Below, piece after piece: positions 8,488-20,840 of a DNA stretch of 64,000 bases. The position numbers were made by a program, and so were the translations under genes. Where the stretch lies: positions 3,720,001 to 3,784,000 of the forward strand of contig NC_064678.1 in assembly GCF_023278565.1 (NCBI RefSeq). Reading direction: 5' to 3'. Each line of letters opens with the position of its first letter. Within the stretch, counting starts at the first letter, position 1. Under the pieces are notes generated by a model that was not told the DNA's origin, made no database searches, and was given only the letters and a program-made list of their open reading frames with translations. Source of the stretch: Colletotrichum lupini (taxonomy: Eukaryota > Ascomycota > Sordariomycetes > Glomerellales > Glomerellaceae).

Positions 8488-11241
8488 AGAAGGCCTTTCG
8501 ACTGTTGGTCTTTATAGATATTCCCTAAGCACGTCAACGACCCAAGCTCTACCCCAAGCCCGTCGACATCTCCAACCTGTTCACGTAACATCTCCCCGTC
8601 TTCCGTCTCCCTCTCTCGCTCATCTCCTTCGCAGCTAACTTTCGAAGGCAAAGATCCGCAGACCAAAAGTCTGACGATCTCGCGGAGGATAGTTGTGGCT
8701 GACAACCTCATTACAAGATTTTCATGATCGGCAAGTCTCACAGGGACGAAAACCCTCCTCTCCTCAAGGCGGATATTGAGGCCCGAAGATTACCGATTAC
8801 AACTGACGAGTCAGGAATAGATAGCAGGCTGTAGTAAATGACTATCACGCACGGCAGGTTCGCCTAAGAGACCGGTACCTATGCCAAGAAGCCTATCCTA
8901 TATCTGGCCCCGCAAAGCTTCAACTCCCTATCACCTCGTGGCGTAGCTTATCAGACCAACATTGAAACAAGAACGCGGAGTCTCCGCAGCCGCCTCCGCT
9001 ATGTTAATAGTTCACTCAAGTGGCAACGTATAACCGACCGAACTACTACGTAAACTCAAGCAAGCTTTTGGTCAAAGTGGCCACAGTAGGTAGGTAAGAC
9101 ACAAGACCCTGAAAAATAGCCCCGCGCCGGAAACAGCCTCAACGTGGACATAGGTAGACTGGGGAGGCTAAAATGTCTCTCTGGTGGAGGCCAAGACATG
9201 GACTAACAAGTTGGCATGCGGGTGTAGCCGCCGCCGACGACGCCGAGCCCGGTTGATCTCCACGTTCGGACTTTTATCACGTAACAAGTCGTCCAACGAC
9301 AATGGTAAGCAGCCAAGATAGCCACTGTGACAAGTCAGAAACGGGAGGATCTCCTCCTTCAGATCGCCAGGGAGTCAAAACAGGCTTCACACCAAGACTT
9401 CTAGGTACCCCGACGACAAGCCCTACATCGCCTGCGACTAGCTCGTGGGTACGGTGAACGAAGTTGGAAATGATCCGGGTAATTCTGACACAGAGCTGAA
9501 CGAAGCTGAAGCTGGACACCTAGGCGCAGAAACACCATAAAAGCCAAGAAGCTAAGAGCTGTCAAACTCCACGATGTCTCATGACCTCCTCAAATTCGCA
9601 TTCCTCACCATACGCCAAGCCACAGTAGCCACCCGCAGTCATGGTTGCCACATCAAGGGGGAAGCGAATAGCCACACCTGCAACGCTAAGAGAGCGGCCC
9701 GTCGGCCGGGAGCCCAGCTGCTTCCCTTGGCGTAGTGTGTGCTTTTTGGTGGCTCGGATGTTCTTGGCGTCCGTTGAACGTGGGCTTGCCATCCTTTTGT
9801 CCTTGTGTACATAGCAAGCTTGCTTGCAGTCTGCATGTCCGCCGCAGAAGTAAGTGCGTCTTTCCAAAGTCTTTGCACCTGAAAGAGTACTCAAAGTGCA
9901 GCATACACGATAAAGCCTCTACATAGTCGATCGCGAAGAACTTTGTGGGCAACAGAATGCCTGTCTGACCATGCAGGGAAGCAAAGGGCTACTGGGTTGA
10001 ACGTGATTCGACAGCACAACAGCTGCAGGCCTCGCAGCTACTCTGAGGCTCGGGCACGCGCGCCCTTGGGGGAGAACGTCGAAAAAGGGAGTCCTGGCAC
10101 TCTGGTTGAGAAGACTCATGCCCGTCTCAAGCCCTTCCAAGATGGCCAAGAGCCCCGTGTACATAATGCCGTCCATCCGTCTCCCAGAATGTCGGATTCC
10201 GCAGGATGAGACCAACAATGGGCTTTTAGAGGTGAGGAAGAACACATTCGAGCTGAAAAGATGCTTACTGTAGCCCAAGCCTGACTGGCTGCCGAATCCC
10301 GTGCGATTAAACCTTCCGCCAGGACCACCGGGAGACTAGCCGGCTTGATCCTCGAGTGTCAGGTCCAGCCAAGGCATTAGGTTCTGGGGTAAGTAGAGTT
10401 TTCTCTTGTCAATGTAACTTTGATGAGGAAAGCGTAAGAGCCCAACTCTGTAGCACAATAGGCGAGAGAGAAAACGGCCAAGCTCATACTGCGGATAGCT
10501 CGGAGGGGTTCTGTCTTGGTGTCCGACAGGTGGTGGTAACATGGTGTTGAGTCTTGTCTGGGGCCAGTCGCAAGCTTAAACATCCCCCGTTATCCAACCA
10601 CGTTGGGAGAAACATACGGGCCGTGATCACCGAGTCGTTGAATGAAACTTGGATATCGAAATAAGGCCGCGGCGGATGCGTGGGGGTGACTTAGCTTGGG
10701 GTGCTTCGTTATCGGTGCCTTTTGGATCTCCGACGCTTTGTTGGTCGGTGATCGGCCATGGGTGTTGAAACCGCGCAAAGAGCCGCCCGCCACGTGTTGG
10801 TGATGGCCGTATGTATTGTGATACGTCTACCGTGCGCGAAACCGCAAATTCTCACACAAGACATGACGTTGAGGTTCCCATTGCGAAAAAAGAGGAGCAG
10901 TCGAACTCCGTTTTGGATCTCCTTATCCTCCCCCCGGTGCATTGTACATCCTCATTTGCGGTAGTGTAAAGGAGGGAGGATGTGCGGGGGATTTTCCCGT
11001 GGCCCTGCATCCGCGTTAATGAGAATTAAGGCTTATGTTCCAGGAACAACCCAGTGACATAAAGCGTTACGACTCGAGGAACTTCTGGACCACTGCACTG
11101 ACTATTGCCTCCTTTGGCCGATAGTTGGGGTGGCTGTGCGTTCCGCTTTCCGGTTTCGCATTGATTTCAGATCCCGCCGTCTCCCTACTTGATGTGCGTG
11201 TTCTCCTCCCCCCCTGGGTCATTCTGCCCGCTCTCATCAAA
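8488..11241. other. Long gene-poor interval
   Basis: About 2.7 kb of normal composition without a convincing gene. Short frames overlap on both strands with no recognisable motif. The only one worth noting is a minus-strand 110-codon frame at 9562-9894 with a C-x5-C-x3-C arrangement and a downstream GGYC; it has no signal peptide in its exon, so it is reported only as a finding. The final 300 bases presumably hold the promoter of the TVP38-family gene. Confidence 0.45.
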
Positions 11242-12486
11242 ATGGGTGTTGGTCGCATATTTTCTCGTCGACGTTGGAGCCGGGTTGTTGAACAATCAGA
11301 TTCTCATCACCAACAGTCGCCGGCAGTTTCTACCATGCCCGACGTCGAGATGGCCCGAACGGGAAGCGTACAACGGCAAGGAGAGAAGGAAGAGGATACC
11401 GAATACAGGCCATTGAATTGGAAGAAGATCTTCTTGACGCCAAAGTATATCCGTATGAATCATCCAGTCGGCATCGAAAATACAGGGGAAACTGACTTGG
11501 GCGACGTGCAGCATTTCACCTTTTGGGCATAGCCATCATTGTGGCGACAGTCTTTATCAGTCTTCATCATGATGAGGTCGTTGAGGTATGTGGCATCTTA
11601 TTGAGAGCGAAGAAGGCGAATACACTAACATGTACGGCAACCGTAGAAATTGAGACCCTTTTCTGAAAAGGTCCGGTCGCTACCCGGAGGGTTCTTGATT
11701 CCGATCGCCATCTTGGTGCTGATCTCGTTCCCGCCCCTTTTTGGCCACGAGATTGTGGCTCTTTTGTGCGGTGTGGTGTACGGCTTGTGGATTGGATTTG
11801 CCATTGTCGCAGCCGGCACTTTCATCGGAGAAAGTACGACGCTCATAAGCCCTCACGTATGACCAGATCACTAACTCGGAATGCAGTTGGAACCTGGTTT
11901 GCGTTCAAGTATACCTTGCGACGCAAGGCCCAAAAGCTGGAGAGGACTAACCTCAACTATGGTGCTTTGGCGCGATTGACTCGCGACGGCGGATTCTGGG
12001 TATGTTCATTGGCATGCGTAGTTTGTGTAGTTGAACTGTGTGACTGACACCTAACAGATTGTCTTCATCATTCGGTTTTCGGTCATTCCGTCCCATTTCT
12101 CGACCGCGGTGTTTTCGACATGCGATGTGAAGTTTTGGCACTTTGCTGTGTCGACGTTCTTGACGCTTCCGAAGCAGATCATTCTCGTCTACCTCGGTGT
12201 CCTCCTGATTGAGAAGAAGTCGAACAACAGCAACAACACCATCAAGAACATTGTCTTTGGCGCAACATTCGTTCTGACCATCGCACTCGCGATATACATC
12301 TATGTCAAGATGACAAGAGTCAAGAAGATGCTGTTGCAGGAGCAGGAGGAGAGGAGAGTGCAGCGAGAGTTGCAGGAGTTGCCTCAGAAGGCTGAAGTCG
12401 ACGCAGTCGAGACGGAGATTGTAGCCCTGCAGCCAGGCGCAGCGACGGTGCGAACAGACAGACCGGGATACCCACACTGGATTTGA
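11242..12486 (+). CDS. tvp38: TVP38/TMEM64-family (SNARE-associated Golgi) membrane protein
   Basis: Exons 11242-11452, 11512-11585, 11647-11833, 11887-11999 and 12058-12486 give 337 residues. After a basic, polar N-terminus come the hydrophobic HLLGIAIIVATVFISL helix and the family core: KLRPFSEKVRSLPGGFLIPIA, SFPPLFGHEIVALLCGVVYG, and a GTFIGE-IGTWFAFKY junction that forms only across the third intron. The core continues with IRFSVIPSHFSTAVFSTCDV and a last helix near FVLTIALAIYIYV before a charged, coiled-coil-like tail. These match the VTT/SNARE-associated domain of yeast Tvp38, a Golgi vesicle membrane protein; related proteins are lipid scramblases. The methionine at 11335 is an alternative start, giving a shorter N-terminus. 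The function in this organism is inferred from the family only. Confidence 0.88.
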
Positions 12487-15405
12487 GGGCTAGCAGCCAT
12501 GATAGGGAAAGATGGAATCTTGAGAGAAAACAGATGTCCAGGGATTCAGGACACACAGGGACGGGGGAACATGGGACAATTGGTTTTCGGAGTTGGCGTT
12601 GGCATGCGCAACATAGCGTTTGAGGGCAAAGAAGAAATGATTGGCTTTGGTTCTGACAAGATGAGCGCCTTTCCTTAAAGTCGCAAAGTGAATGCCGGCT
12701 GTACTGGCTTTGCACCAGTGGACAGGAGGCACTGACAAGTTGCCAAGGTTTGCCAGCCACCGGAGTTGTTTCCGTCGAGCGAAGGCACAATAGTACGAAG
12801 GGTCAGAATCTTCCGATATCGACGTTGGCGAGTCGATCTCGTGCGTGAGATCGTTTCGAGATGCGCAACATACAGAAAGGCGCCTGAAATTGCCAATTCT
12901 AGACGATGTGCTAAGACAGATCAGACTGTATTCGAAAGCCCCCCCCCCAAGCTGCTGTACGCATCAGTTGGCTGATAGAAACACATACTTTGGCGATTCT
13001 CCTATGGATCAATCCAGACTCTTGCTGCACGCGGGAGGATTGGGCTGTTCAGCTCGATATCTCTAATTATCAGCCAGGTTGGCTTTCAGCTAAGCAGTTG
13101 ATCGTGGCCGCCTCGATGGGGTTTCTGGAGTTGGATTTGGACAATCTCCATATCAAACAGCAACAGCTCTATCTCATCGGATCTCTGCGAAGTTTATGCC
13201 AGAAGAGGGAGTCATCTGTGCACTCGTGACGCCGTCCTTGACATCTTTGCGAGAAATGCCATCGAATTCCGGCAGGAAGGTGGGCTAGACATGACGAGCC
13301 GTCCCCTAGCGATCCGGTCAATGGGATGATCCCGGGGGAGTATGATGTGCAGAGAGTTTTTCCGACCTAATGGGAGAATATCTCCGGAAGAAGTCCGTGA
13401 TGAGGTCGAGACTTGAGTTGAAGGTTGCAGGTGTGACAGGTTGGGGGTCGTCGCGCGAGTCGTTGAGGATCCGGCCGAGTCGTGGCTTGCAAAGGAAAGA
13501 AACAAATCTGAGGAAGCACAAGCCACATTTCTCTTGCCCTGGACTTTAGTCGCTGTTTCCTGCACCCAAACCAATGTGGGATGCCGCAAGTGACTAATTC
13601 GAGGTCGGCAAGACTCAAGCTCAGAGCGTAATTCACCCCGCCTCCGGTGCTGAGTCCGCTGTGGCCGATGCCTCTGGAGTCTTCTGCAGGCCCGGACCCC
13701 GGAGCGGATTCTGCGCGCTGGACGGTCGTGGTCTGGTCCCTGGGCGGGGACTCCTGCTGGGGCTGAAGAGGTAAAAATAGCATCAATCTCAAGAAATTGT
13801 CCGCAGCACGCACTTACAGGGTCTACGTCGGTGGCTGTTCCGGTGGCCCTGTTTCGTTCATTCCGGGGAAATGAGGATGCAGATGGCTCTGCGGCCTGCC
13901 TCGAGCAAGAGATTGTTCCTACCGCTACGGAGTGAAGTTCTAGGTGAGAGTAGACGGGCCAGCTCTGCACGGCAGGTGAGCGACGGTCAAGGTGGGTAAA
14001 TGTTCACTCATACGCGGAGGAACCGGTAATAGAGTGCCGTCCATTCCTCATCCGGAGTTCCTCCATGTCGTTTTCTCTCTGATGCTCCATATGTCCCATG
14101 TCCGGGCCATGACAGGGGTAGCGGGTCTTCGATTGAAGCATTTGGATGATCAGAACAATTATCAAAGAGTTTGCTGTACCTCAAACCAGGTGAAGCCATA
14201 TAGTCATGTTTGACGGGACGGATAAGCAGTGTCTTGAGCAATTCAGCAAACGTCTTCTTTTAATGTTTCATCAAAAGAAGACTCGTTTGATGAGGCTCAA
14301 GTACAGCTTGGTAGAGCCCAGAAACCTGGCCATACCTTAATGAGCACAAACGCCTTGGCCCTCCACCATGACCTCATACGCGGATGAAACAACGCGTTTT
14401 CTAAGGAGCTAAGGCCAGCGGCCTCCAACTCATCAGTTGGCCTGCTGTGAGTACGTATGCAGTGATGCATCTGTGCTCTGGGCTATGGACGGTTCAGTAT
14501 CTGTGGACAGACACTTGGAGACAGAGATGCAGGAGGCAGGGGGCTCAAAGACACGATGTGGAAATCAAGACCCAAGAGTCAAGATCAGGGTCTTTCCGGT
14601 GGCATTTGGGTAGCATTTGCAGAAGCTTCATGTACCTTACTAAGGTAACGTGGTAACCTAACGTCTCTTGGCAAATGAGCAATAGCAAACTTGCTGCTAG
14701 TCCCCTGATTCCCGGTTTACTGCCGTCAATCACCAACTCGATTGAGAAATCCGTTGGCGGTGGCGTTCGCATCTTGATTTCCCCCCTTCCTCAAGTTGGA
14801 CCCTGCAATCGCCAACCAGCTGCAAGCCGCGCGCAAAAAACGGCTCTTTACTTGCCGTGAGATGCTCAGCACCTAATCGTAGCGCGGCCACTATCGACGT
14901 CGGGGTGGCACGGTGCGTGTAGTTGGTGATAATTGATAGTTGGAGGCTTGAATAGCAAACTTTACAAGGTTGAAGAAAACCTGAAGAGAGGAACTGGGAC
15001 CAGATAGGTGAAGTGAGCAGGAGGAGCCTGGCTGAGTCTCGAGAAGCCGTCCACAATCCACGGTGGTGCGGCATGCTTTTCCCCTTCCCTTCTGGTCCCC
15101 CCAGTCCACTCGGGTGCCTTCTCTCGCCCAGTTCCTTGGTATTCAGCCATTACGAGTACAATCCTGGCCACTGAGAGCTGCTGCGCCTCCTTCCAGACCA
15201 CCCATCGTCTGTCTACCTTGCCTTTAGTCTGGTCTTAGCCATCAAAACAATAAATCCAGCTTTGTTTCTTTTTTGGCGTCTCAGAACCGCTACATACATA
15301 ATCGAGACCGTTTTACCCAAAGTCCCAAATCGCACCGAACATCATTTGCGCGCGATTCGAAAGTCCCGAACCAACATCGCTCAAACCCACCCAAATCACG
15401 ACGTC
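12487..15405. other. Gene-poor interval
   Basis: About 2.9 kb without a supportable gene. A 252-codon minus-strand frame (13212-13970) is the longest, but it lacks any motif and its composition is typical of chance frames in GC-balanced DNA. A C-run (about eight bases) occurs near 12942. The last several hundred bases, pyrimidine-rich near 15200-15400, are the likely promoter and leader of the downstream AhpC/TSA gene. Confidence 0.45.
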
Positions 15406-16760
15406 ATGGCTGCTGTGCCGTCAGATCCTCCAGCTGTGGCTGCCACCACCAACACCAATTCTGTCCCGACGAACGGCGATGCCAAGAAAGCATCTGACTC
15501 CACGGAGACAGCTACACACGCCGCGGAGCCCAATGCTACGACAACAACCGAGGAGTTGAAGGCCGCTCCGGAGCCCAAGAGCGCAGAGGACACAAACGGA
15601 CTGTCTTCGTCGAACGGTCAAGATGCGACGGGGGACGAGCCGAAGCCTAGTCTACCTCCTCGGCCGACATCAATAGACGCCAGGGAGGGACTGCCGACCA
15701 CCGACCAGTCTGTACAACAATCACCAAACACCGCCACGACAACGAGCACCAGGTCGCCAAGGACCTCTACGACTCAAGGCGCTGATACGGCAGCGACCTC
15801 GATAGAAATTGACAACACCAAGCCCGCCGACTTCGAGGGCGAAATCTCTACCAATAACGACCTGCCAACGCCCCAGATTCTGAAGAAGATCGAGAACTAT
15901 GTAGTGCTAGATCGTCATGGGAAGAGCCACACGTTCAAGAGCTTATACACCGGTCGCAATGTCGCGAGGCGAGTCCTCGTCATCTTCATCCGCCACTTCT
16001 TCTGCGGCGTAAGTCTTCAACCAATCCCTACACAACTCTTCTCCTTGCTAACCCTACCAAGAATTGTCAGGAATTCCTACGATCTCTCTCCGAATCGATA
16101 ACCCCCGACGCTCTGCTGGGTCTTCCCATGAGCACGTTCATTACCGTCGTCGGATGCGGCAACCCTGGTCTGATTGAAATGTACCTCCAGGAGACGGGCT
16201 GCCCCTTCCCCGTCTACACCGATCCTACGCGACGTCTCTTCGACACCTTGGGCATGACGCGCACCCTCGCGCTAGGAGCTCGACCGGCCTACATGCGCAA
16301 ATCCATGCTCAAATCAGCCGCCGAGAGCGTATTCCAGGGGTTGAAGCAGGTCAAGAGCGGTCTAGCCACAAAATCGGGCGACCACAGACAAGTTGGCGGC
16401 GAGTTCCTCTTTGAACCACTCGAGCTCGTCACACCCGTCTCAACGCCATACGCCGAGCGGCAGATCGAGGAAGCCATGACGTCGAAAAAGAACAGCATCG
16501 ACAATAAGGAGGGCATCGACGGAGAGGGCGGCGACGATTTTGAGCCGGAGGAGAAGAGAGTGACGTGGTGCCACCGCATGCGCTCCACGCGAGACCACGC
16601 CGAAATACCCGAGCTGATGGAGATTCTCGGACTCAACGGGTCCGGAAAGCCTCCCGCTCACGAAAATAAGAGGTGGTCCAGGGCACTGGAGACGAGGAAG
16701 GGCACTGGGTTGAGCATGGCTAGCCAGATGAGCAAGTTGAGCGAACAGGAACGAGCATAG
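15406..16760 (+). CDS. AhpC/TSA-type thioredoxin-fold protein (PRXL2C/AAED1-like)
   Basis: Two exons, 15406-16008 and 16062-16760, 433 residues. The first 140 or so residues are Ser/Thr/Pro/Ala-rich and probably disordered. The thioredoxin-fold domain starts near PQILKKIENYVVLDRHGKSHTF and includes VLVIFIRHFFCGNCQEFLRSL, whose CGNC centre is created by the intron junction, then TVVGCGNPGLIEMY and GCPFPVYTDPTRRLFDTLGM. This matches the peroxiredoxin-like PRXL2C (AAED1) group. The C-terminal 100 residues are charged and low-complexity. The start at 15406 (ATGGCTGCTGTG) was preferred to an upstream in-frame methionine because that extension reads like leader. Enzymatic peroxidase activity is not established for this subgroup. 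Confidence 0.82.
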
Positions 16761-18660
16761 GAGCGGCAAGGCTTCTTTTGGGTCGTGGACGGGTCAGTGC
16801 GGTCCATCCTCCGCCGAGGCTCCGAGAATTGGGGATGATTTTACTCATAGGTTACGGATCCAGGCCGTGCTGCGTGGTGCGTAGGTGACCGCGGGCAAGC
16901 TGCCGAGTGGTCTTTCTTGTTGTTGTTTTTTTGTTAGGATTGATATCAGCATAGCCACTAAATGATACCTGCAGCACACATCACATCTTACAACTTCATG
17001 GCAGGACAGGTTGCATATGACAAGGCGACGGACCTGGGGTCTCCTCGATGACTACGTTCCAGTGTGGTAAGATGTGGTTGAATCTACTCGACGAGGACGG
17101 GTGCCTCATCCCATGGACGAGATGAAGGGAGCTACGAGGTTTGATTACAGCCAGATCATCCAAACTCGGGCACAACTTTCTACCGCTGTCCCTCGTACCG
17201 GCCACAACTTGAGGCCTCTCAGGTTACAACCCGTCTTACGTCTCCTTCGCCATTCTGGGGCCAATGCGGAAATAAGCAGGATGTTGCGAGTACGACGAAA
17301 TACCTAAAACGTATCGTCAGATGAACTAAGGCACTGCCAATCTCATCGGCTGAGTCGGTACCTTGCATCCTTCCGGCAGCCTTCGGCACCTTCGCTCAAC
17401 ACCACACCTTCTCAGAAAAAGAGTCAGATTCCTGGTCTTCGAGCTCGCGAGCTCGTATAGGTGTCGCTCCTGACATGAGAGGACGGCGACATGACCTTGA
17501 TTTCTAAACTTCTCTCGTTATCGTCTTTGCTGACGACAAAATGTCTCAAATTCATCGCCAACAAAGCTCTCAGGCTCGTTCTCATACCCATGATCCTCAC
17601 AACCGGCCCGAATGAAGTCACTACAAAACTCGGATCCTTCAAGAGCCCAGCTTTTTAGTATATATACCAAGGTCACGAGAAAGTCTGCTCCGCCCTACAC
17701 GAAATGTTTATCCAATCGGCCGCGAACCCTGAGCCTTTCTGTCACGGTAGGTATTGGTAAGCTAGCCGTATATGGGCACTAGTTAGACCTTTCCTTCTCG
17801 TTACCTCTTTTGGAGAATGCATGTTCCCGTGGAGGCTGTCAAAGTGCTAAGCTTATATTTAGAACATGCAAATCTGGGGAAAGGCAGGCTACCTAAGCAA
17901 GTTACTTAGGGCGTAGCTTTGTAAGCTTAGCCCGGCAGTAGCTTTTTCAAATTCCCGGCTGAATCTGACTGGCCTTCTTCGTTGTCAGCTTTCGATCTTG
18001 CAGGAGGGCTGAGCAACGAACCCGCCGGGCAGGGAGGGCGTGCTGACGGGCGTATGATCCTCAGCCCGGGTTTCTTCACTTACCGCGAAGCAGCAGCTAA
18101 CGCAACGCAGGAAACCGCATGGAAGGAAGAAAAAAAAGCGGAGGGATTTTTTTTGGGAGATTCGATTCTTACGGCTATCTCAGCAGGGAGATCGTATAGG
18201 GTTTGGTCTTTCCGAGAAAGGCTACGACAAAAAGTCTTCGCAAGGCTTTTAGTGAGGCGGAGTCGGTTTCTTTTGCCCTACCTTGGTAGATGACTTGCGA
18301 ATGTTGGCCTCGTGGTGCCCGTTGTGATATCCGAGAGCTGAATGCTGGAGGATTGTGACATCTCCCTCACTCTCCATCAGCCGCGATGTTGTCTCTCAAT
18401 TCGCCTTCGCCTGGTGAGATTCCGGGCGCAGCAGTTGATGATCCTTCTACGAGGTATCGTGATCGACCGAAGAACCTCTTCAATACGAAGAGGACGACGA
18501 GATGAAGATATCTATAAAGCAGGATACTTCCCTCGTCTTCAACAACACCTTCCTCTCATCCACACCATCAGCAATAGCTTCACTTTCAGCCTAACAAGCT
18601 TACCAACCCCTCAACTTCCTCTCACCAACCAAACCAAACCCCCCCCTTACCAACCCAACA
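16761..18660. other. Intergenic region; promoter of the secreted-protein gene at its right end
   Basis: No supportable gene in 1.9 kb; a 103-codon plus frame at 17982-18293 lacks any recognisable feature. The region near 17880-17935 carries TACCTAAG/TTACTTAGG palindrome-like motifs. The right end has a TATA element and a C-rich leader directly before 18661. Confidence 0.45.
18513..18518 (+). promoter_or_regulatory. Probable TATA box of the secreted-protein gene
   Basis: TATAAA lies about 145 bp upstream of the start codon at 18661, followed by a pyrimidine-rich leader typical of highly expressed fungal genes. Confidence 0.55.
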
Positions 18661-19179
18661 ATGCAGCTCACATCAATCCTCGTCACCGCCCTCGCAGGCC
18701 TCGCCACAGCCCGCTCAACCCCCTCCGAACGCCGCCAAACCTCAACCCCAAGCTGCCGCCTCGTCGCGCCCACAGACCTCAACTTCGGCGTCGCCGACCT
18801 CCGCTCCGGCACCGTCGTCACCAAAGTCCTGACCTTCCCCGTCGGTCCCACCACCGCTGGTCCCTGCCAGCTCGTCGGCGCCTTCAGCCAAGGCTTTCCC
18901 ATCGACCAGGGCGGCGACGCTTTCGCCCGCCTCAACGTGCGCGCGCTGGACGGTCCCGCTGCTGGTAGCTTGGTCGGTAGCTTTGGGCCGCTCGAGGTGG
19001 CGAATGACGCTGTTGTCAAGGATACCGTGCAGGTCGTCAACAGCTTTTCGTGCCGTGAGAGTTTGAGCTTCGAGTTTGCTATTGCGAATGATGCGGATGT
19101 TGACGTTGATATCAATGTTGCATTCACGGCTTCTGGGCTCGGCGGGTTCTTCGTGCAGGTTGGGGACCAGTGCAACTGA
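18661..19179 (+). CDS. Small secreted protein, 172 residues
   Basis: Intronless. The N-terminus MQLTSILVTALAGLATARS is a good signal peptide, followed by a short basic patch with Arg-Arg at residues 24-25. The mature part (about 148 residues) contains four cysteines and is rich in Val, Ala, Gly and Asp, with beta-strand-like alternation toward the C-terminus (DVDVDINVAFTASGLGGFFVQVGDQC). The codon bias is strongly C-ending in the first half, suggesting good expression. A TATA box and CT-rich leader precede it. I do not recognise the family; it could be a cell-wall-associated protein or an effector candidate. Confidence 0.8.
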   Translation: MQLTSILVTALAGLATARSTPSERRQTSTPSCRLVAPTDLNFGVADLRSGTVVTKVLTFPVGPTTAGPCQLVGAFSQGFPIDQGGDAFARLNVRALDGPAAGSLVGSFGPLEVANDAVVKDTVQVVNSFSCRESLSFEFAIANDADVDVDINVAFTASGLGGFFVQVGDQCN

Positions 19180-19882
19180 GTAAAGTGTGCTCGGGTTATG
19201 TCCTAGACGAGGAGAGGCCAGGCACTTGACTTCTTCTCAGTTTCGGTTTAGATGGTGGGATTTGATATTTTGATTTTGCATTTGGGAAGCGCGGGTTTAC
19301 TCGGGGTCTGGCATGTTGAGCAGCGTAATCATGAGCTCGGGGATTCTGATTGTTGTAACTTTACTGGTACTTCTACCGACTAAACCATTCTGTCCTGAAA
19401 GTTTCCTCAGTCCTTCATTAGTTCCCATCGATCCGCCCGTATACCTCAGTCTTCTTCCAGCTTAGCCACCACCCCTCTTTGCTCTTGCCTCTCTATCCAC
19501 CACTTTGGTCGTCCGTCCACTGCCGACAAGCAAATCCGTATCACTGCCATGTAGCAATATGATCTGGTAATTGATTCGAATTGGGACATTCAGAAAGTAC
19601 CAAAAGCCGCCAAAGGAGGGCAGACAGCCGTGTAGCCATCAAGAGTCGTCCTGAACGTACAATTTGTCAGTCTTTGATCGGAATGAAGATGGGGGAAGTG
19701 ACCATATGCATCGAGATATACCTGGGACGTCGATAACTCACATTCGGTGGTTGAATATGTATACAAGTAGCTTCCACTGCATCTTTGTCTCTGCCTTCAC
19801 GGCACGAAAAGTCGGCTGGAACGCGTTTGACCTCCATGCGAGCTGTAGTCTTGTAGACGATAGGCCGACTTAGGCTGGGAGG
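19180..19882. other. Intergenic region between convergent genes
   Basis: 3' flanks of the secreted-protein gene and of the ubiquitin-ligase gene. No open frame or RNA-like structure stands out. Confidence 0.5.
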
Positions 19883-20840
19883 CTACATAGTTTCGGCAGG
19901 CTCATCGATAGCCATGGCCTCGGAAGAGTTGCCGTTGGCGGCGTTGCTCTCGGCGAATCCGTTCTCGGCGGGCTTGTCCTCGAAAGGGTTAAATTCGAAA
20001 GACTCCAAGTTTTCAGAAGCAGGCTTCTCAGTTCGAGACTCGATGCCCTCAGGCTTGTCATCGCCAGGCTTGTCGTCGACGTACTTGCTGTAGTCAATAA
20101 CGCTTGCCTCGTCCCAGTCAAAGGTGTTCTCGCAAGACGCGCATCTAAACACCCGCGCAAGAAAATTAATAAGAAGCCGCTCAAAAAATAAGAAGAAACA
20201 ACGCCAAAGTAGTAATTTCCACATGGAGCAAAGGAACTTACTGAACGTAGTTACAGCCACCATCAGCCTTCTCAGCAGGGGACTGACAGACCGGGCACTG
20301 CTTGATGGTCAACTGCTCCATGGTACGACGACTCTGACGCTCAAGCTCCTCCTTAAGCTTTCCCTCCGCCTTCCAGCGCGCTTCAACCTCGGCACAGGTC
20401 TCGCCCTGGTGAACCTTGTCGCCGCATCCAATGCAGGTGAGCTTTCCGCAGGGGCAAGTACCAGTGCCTCTGACGGTGCCGGCAACGTTGTTCAGACCGA
20501 AGCGGTAACGAAGCGGGATGTAGCGGCCGCAGGCAGTGTCATGGCAGTACAAGGCGGCGTTGCGGGAGACCTCATCGGCCTCGTCGGCGAGGTCGAAGTA
20601 GGTCGTAGCCTCCTTGCGGCGGAGCAACTGGCGGGCCCAAAGATCGGGGAAGGGCTTCTGGGATCCGCAGCCGCCGTCGCACTTAGGCTTGCGGAACGGC
20701 TTCGAGATGCACGACTTCAGGTAGGCGGTCGCGCAGGTGGTGCAGTAGGGATCACAACCACAGGAGAAATCCTTGCGGGTGGCTTTCTTGCAGGCCTTAC
20801 CGCAGAGAACACAATCCTTGATGTCCTTTTTGCCCTCCAT
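19883..20840 (-). CDS. RBR-type (RING-IBR-RING) E3 ubiquitin ligase, short form
   Basis: Exon 1 is 20840-20242 and exon 2 is 20144-19883, 286 residues. RING1 begins at CVLCGKACKKATRKDFSCGC and continues through CTTCATAYLKSC. The IBR part includes CHDTACGRYIP and CPCGKLTCIGCG followed by a charged linker. The second RING/Rcat begins CPVCQSPAEKADGGCNYVQ and crosses the intron into CASCENTFDW. The GGCN cysteine that forms the ubiquitin thioester in RBR ligases is present, but the usual F-C-W ending is F-D-W, so one zinc ligand appears to be replaced. The last 75 residues are acidic and disordered. It would take ubiquitin from an E2 and pass it to substrates. The partner and pathway are unknown. 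Confidence 0.85.

Noticed and set aside
13212..13970. 252-codon minus-strand frame
   Set aside because: No recognisable domain, odd Ser/Arg-rich composition and a competing overlapping 148-codon frame; looks like chance.
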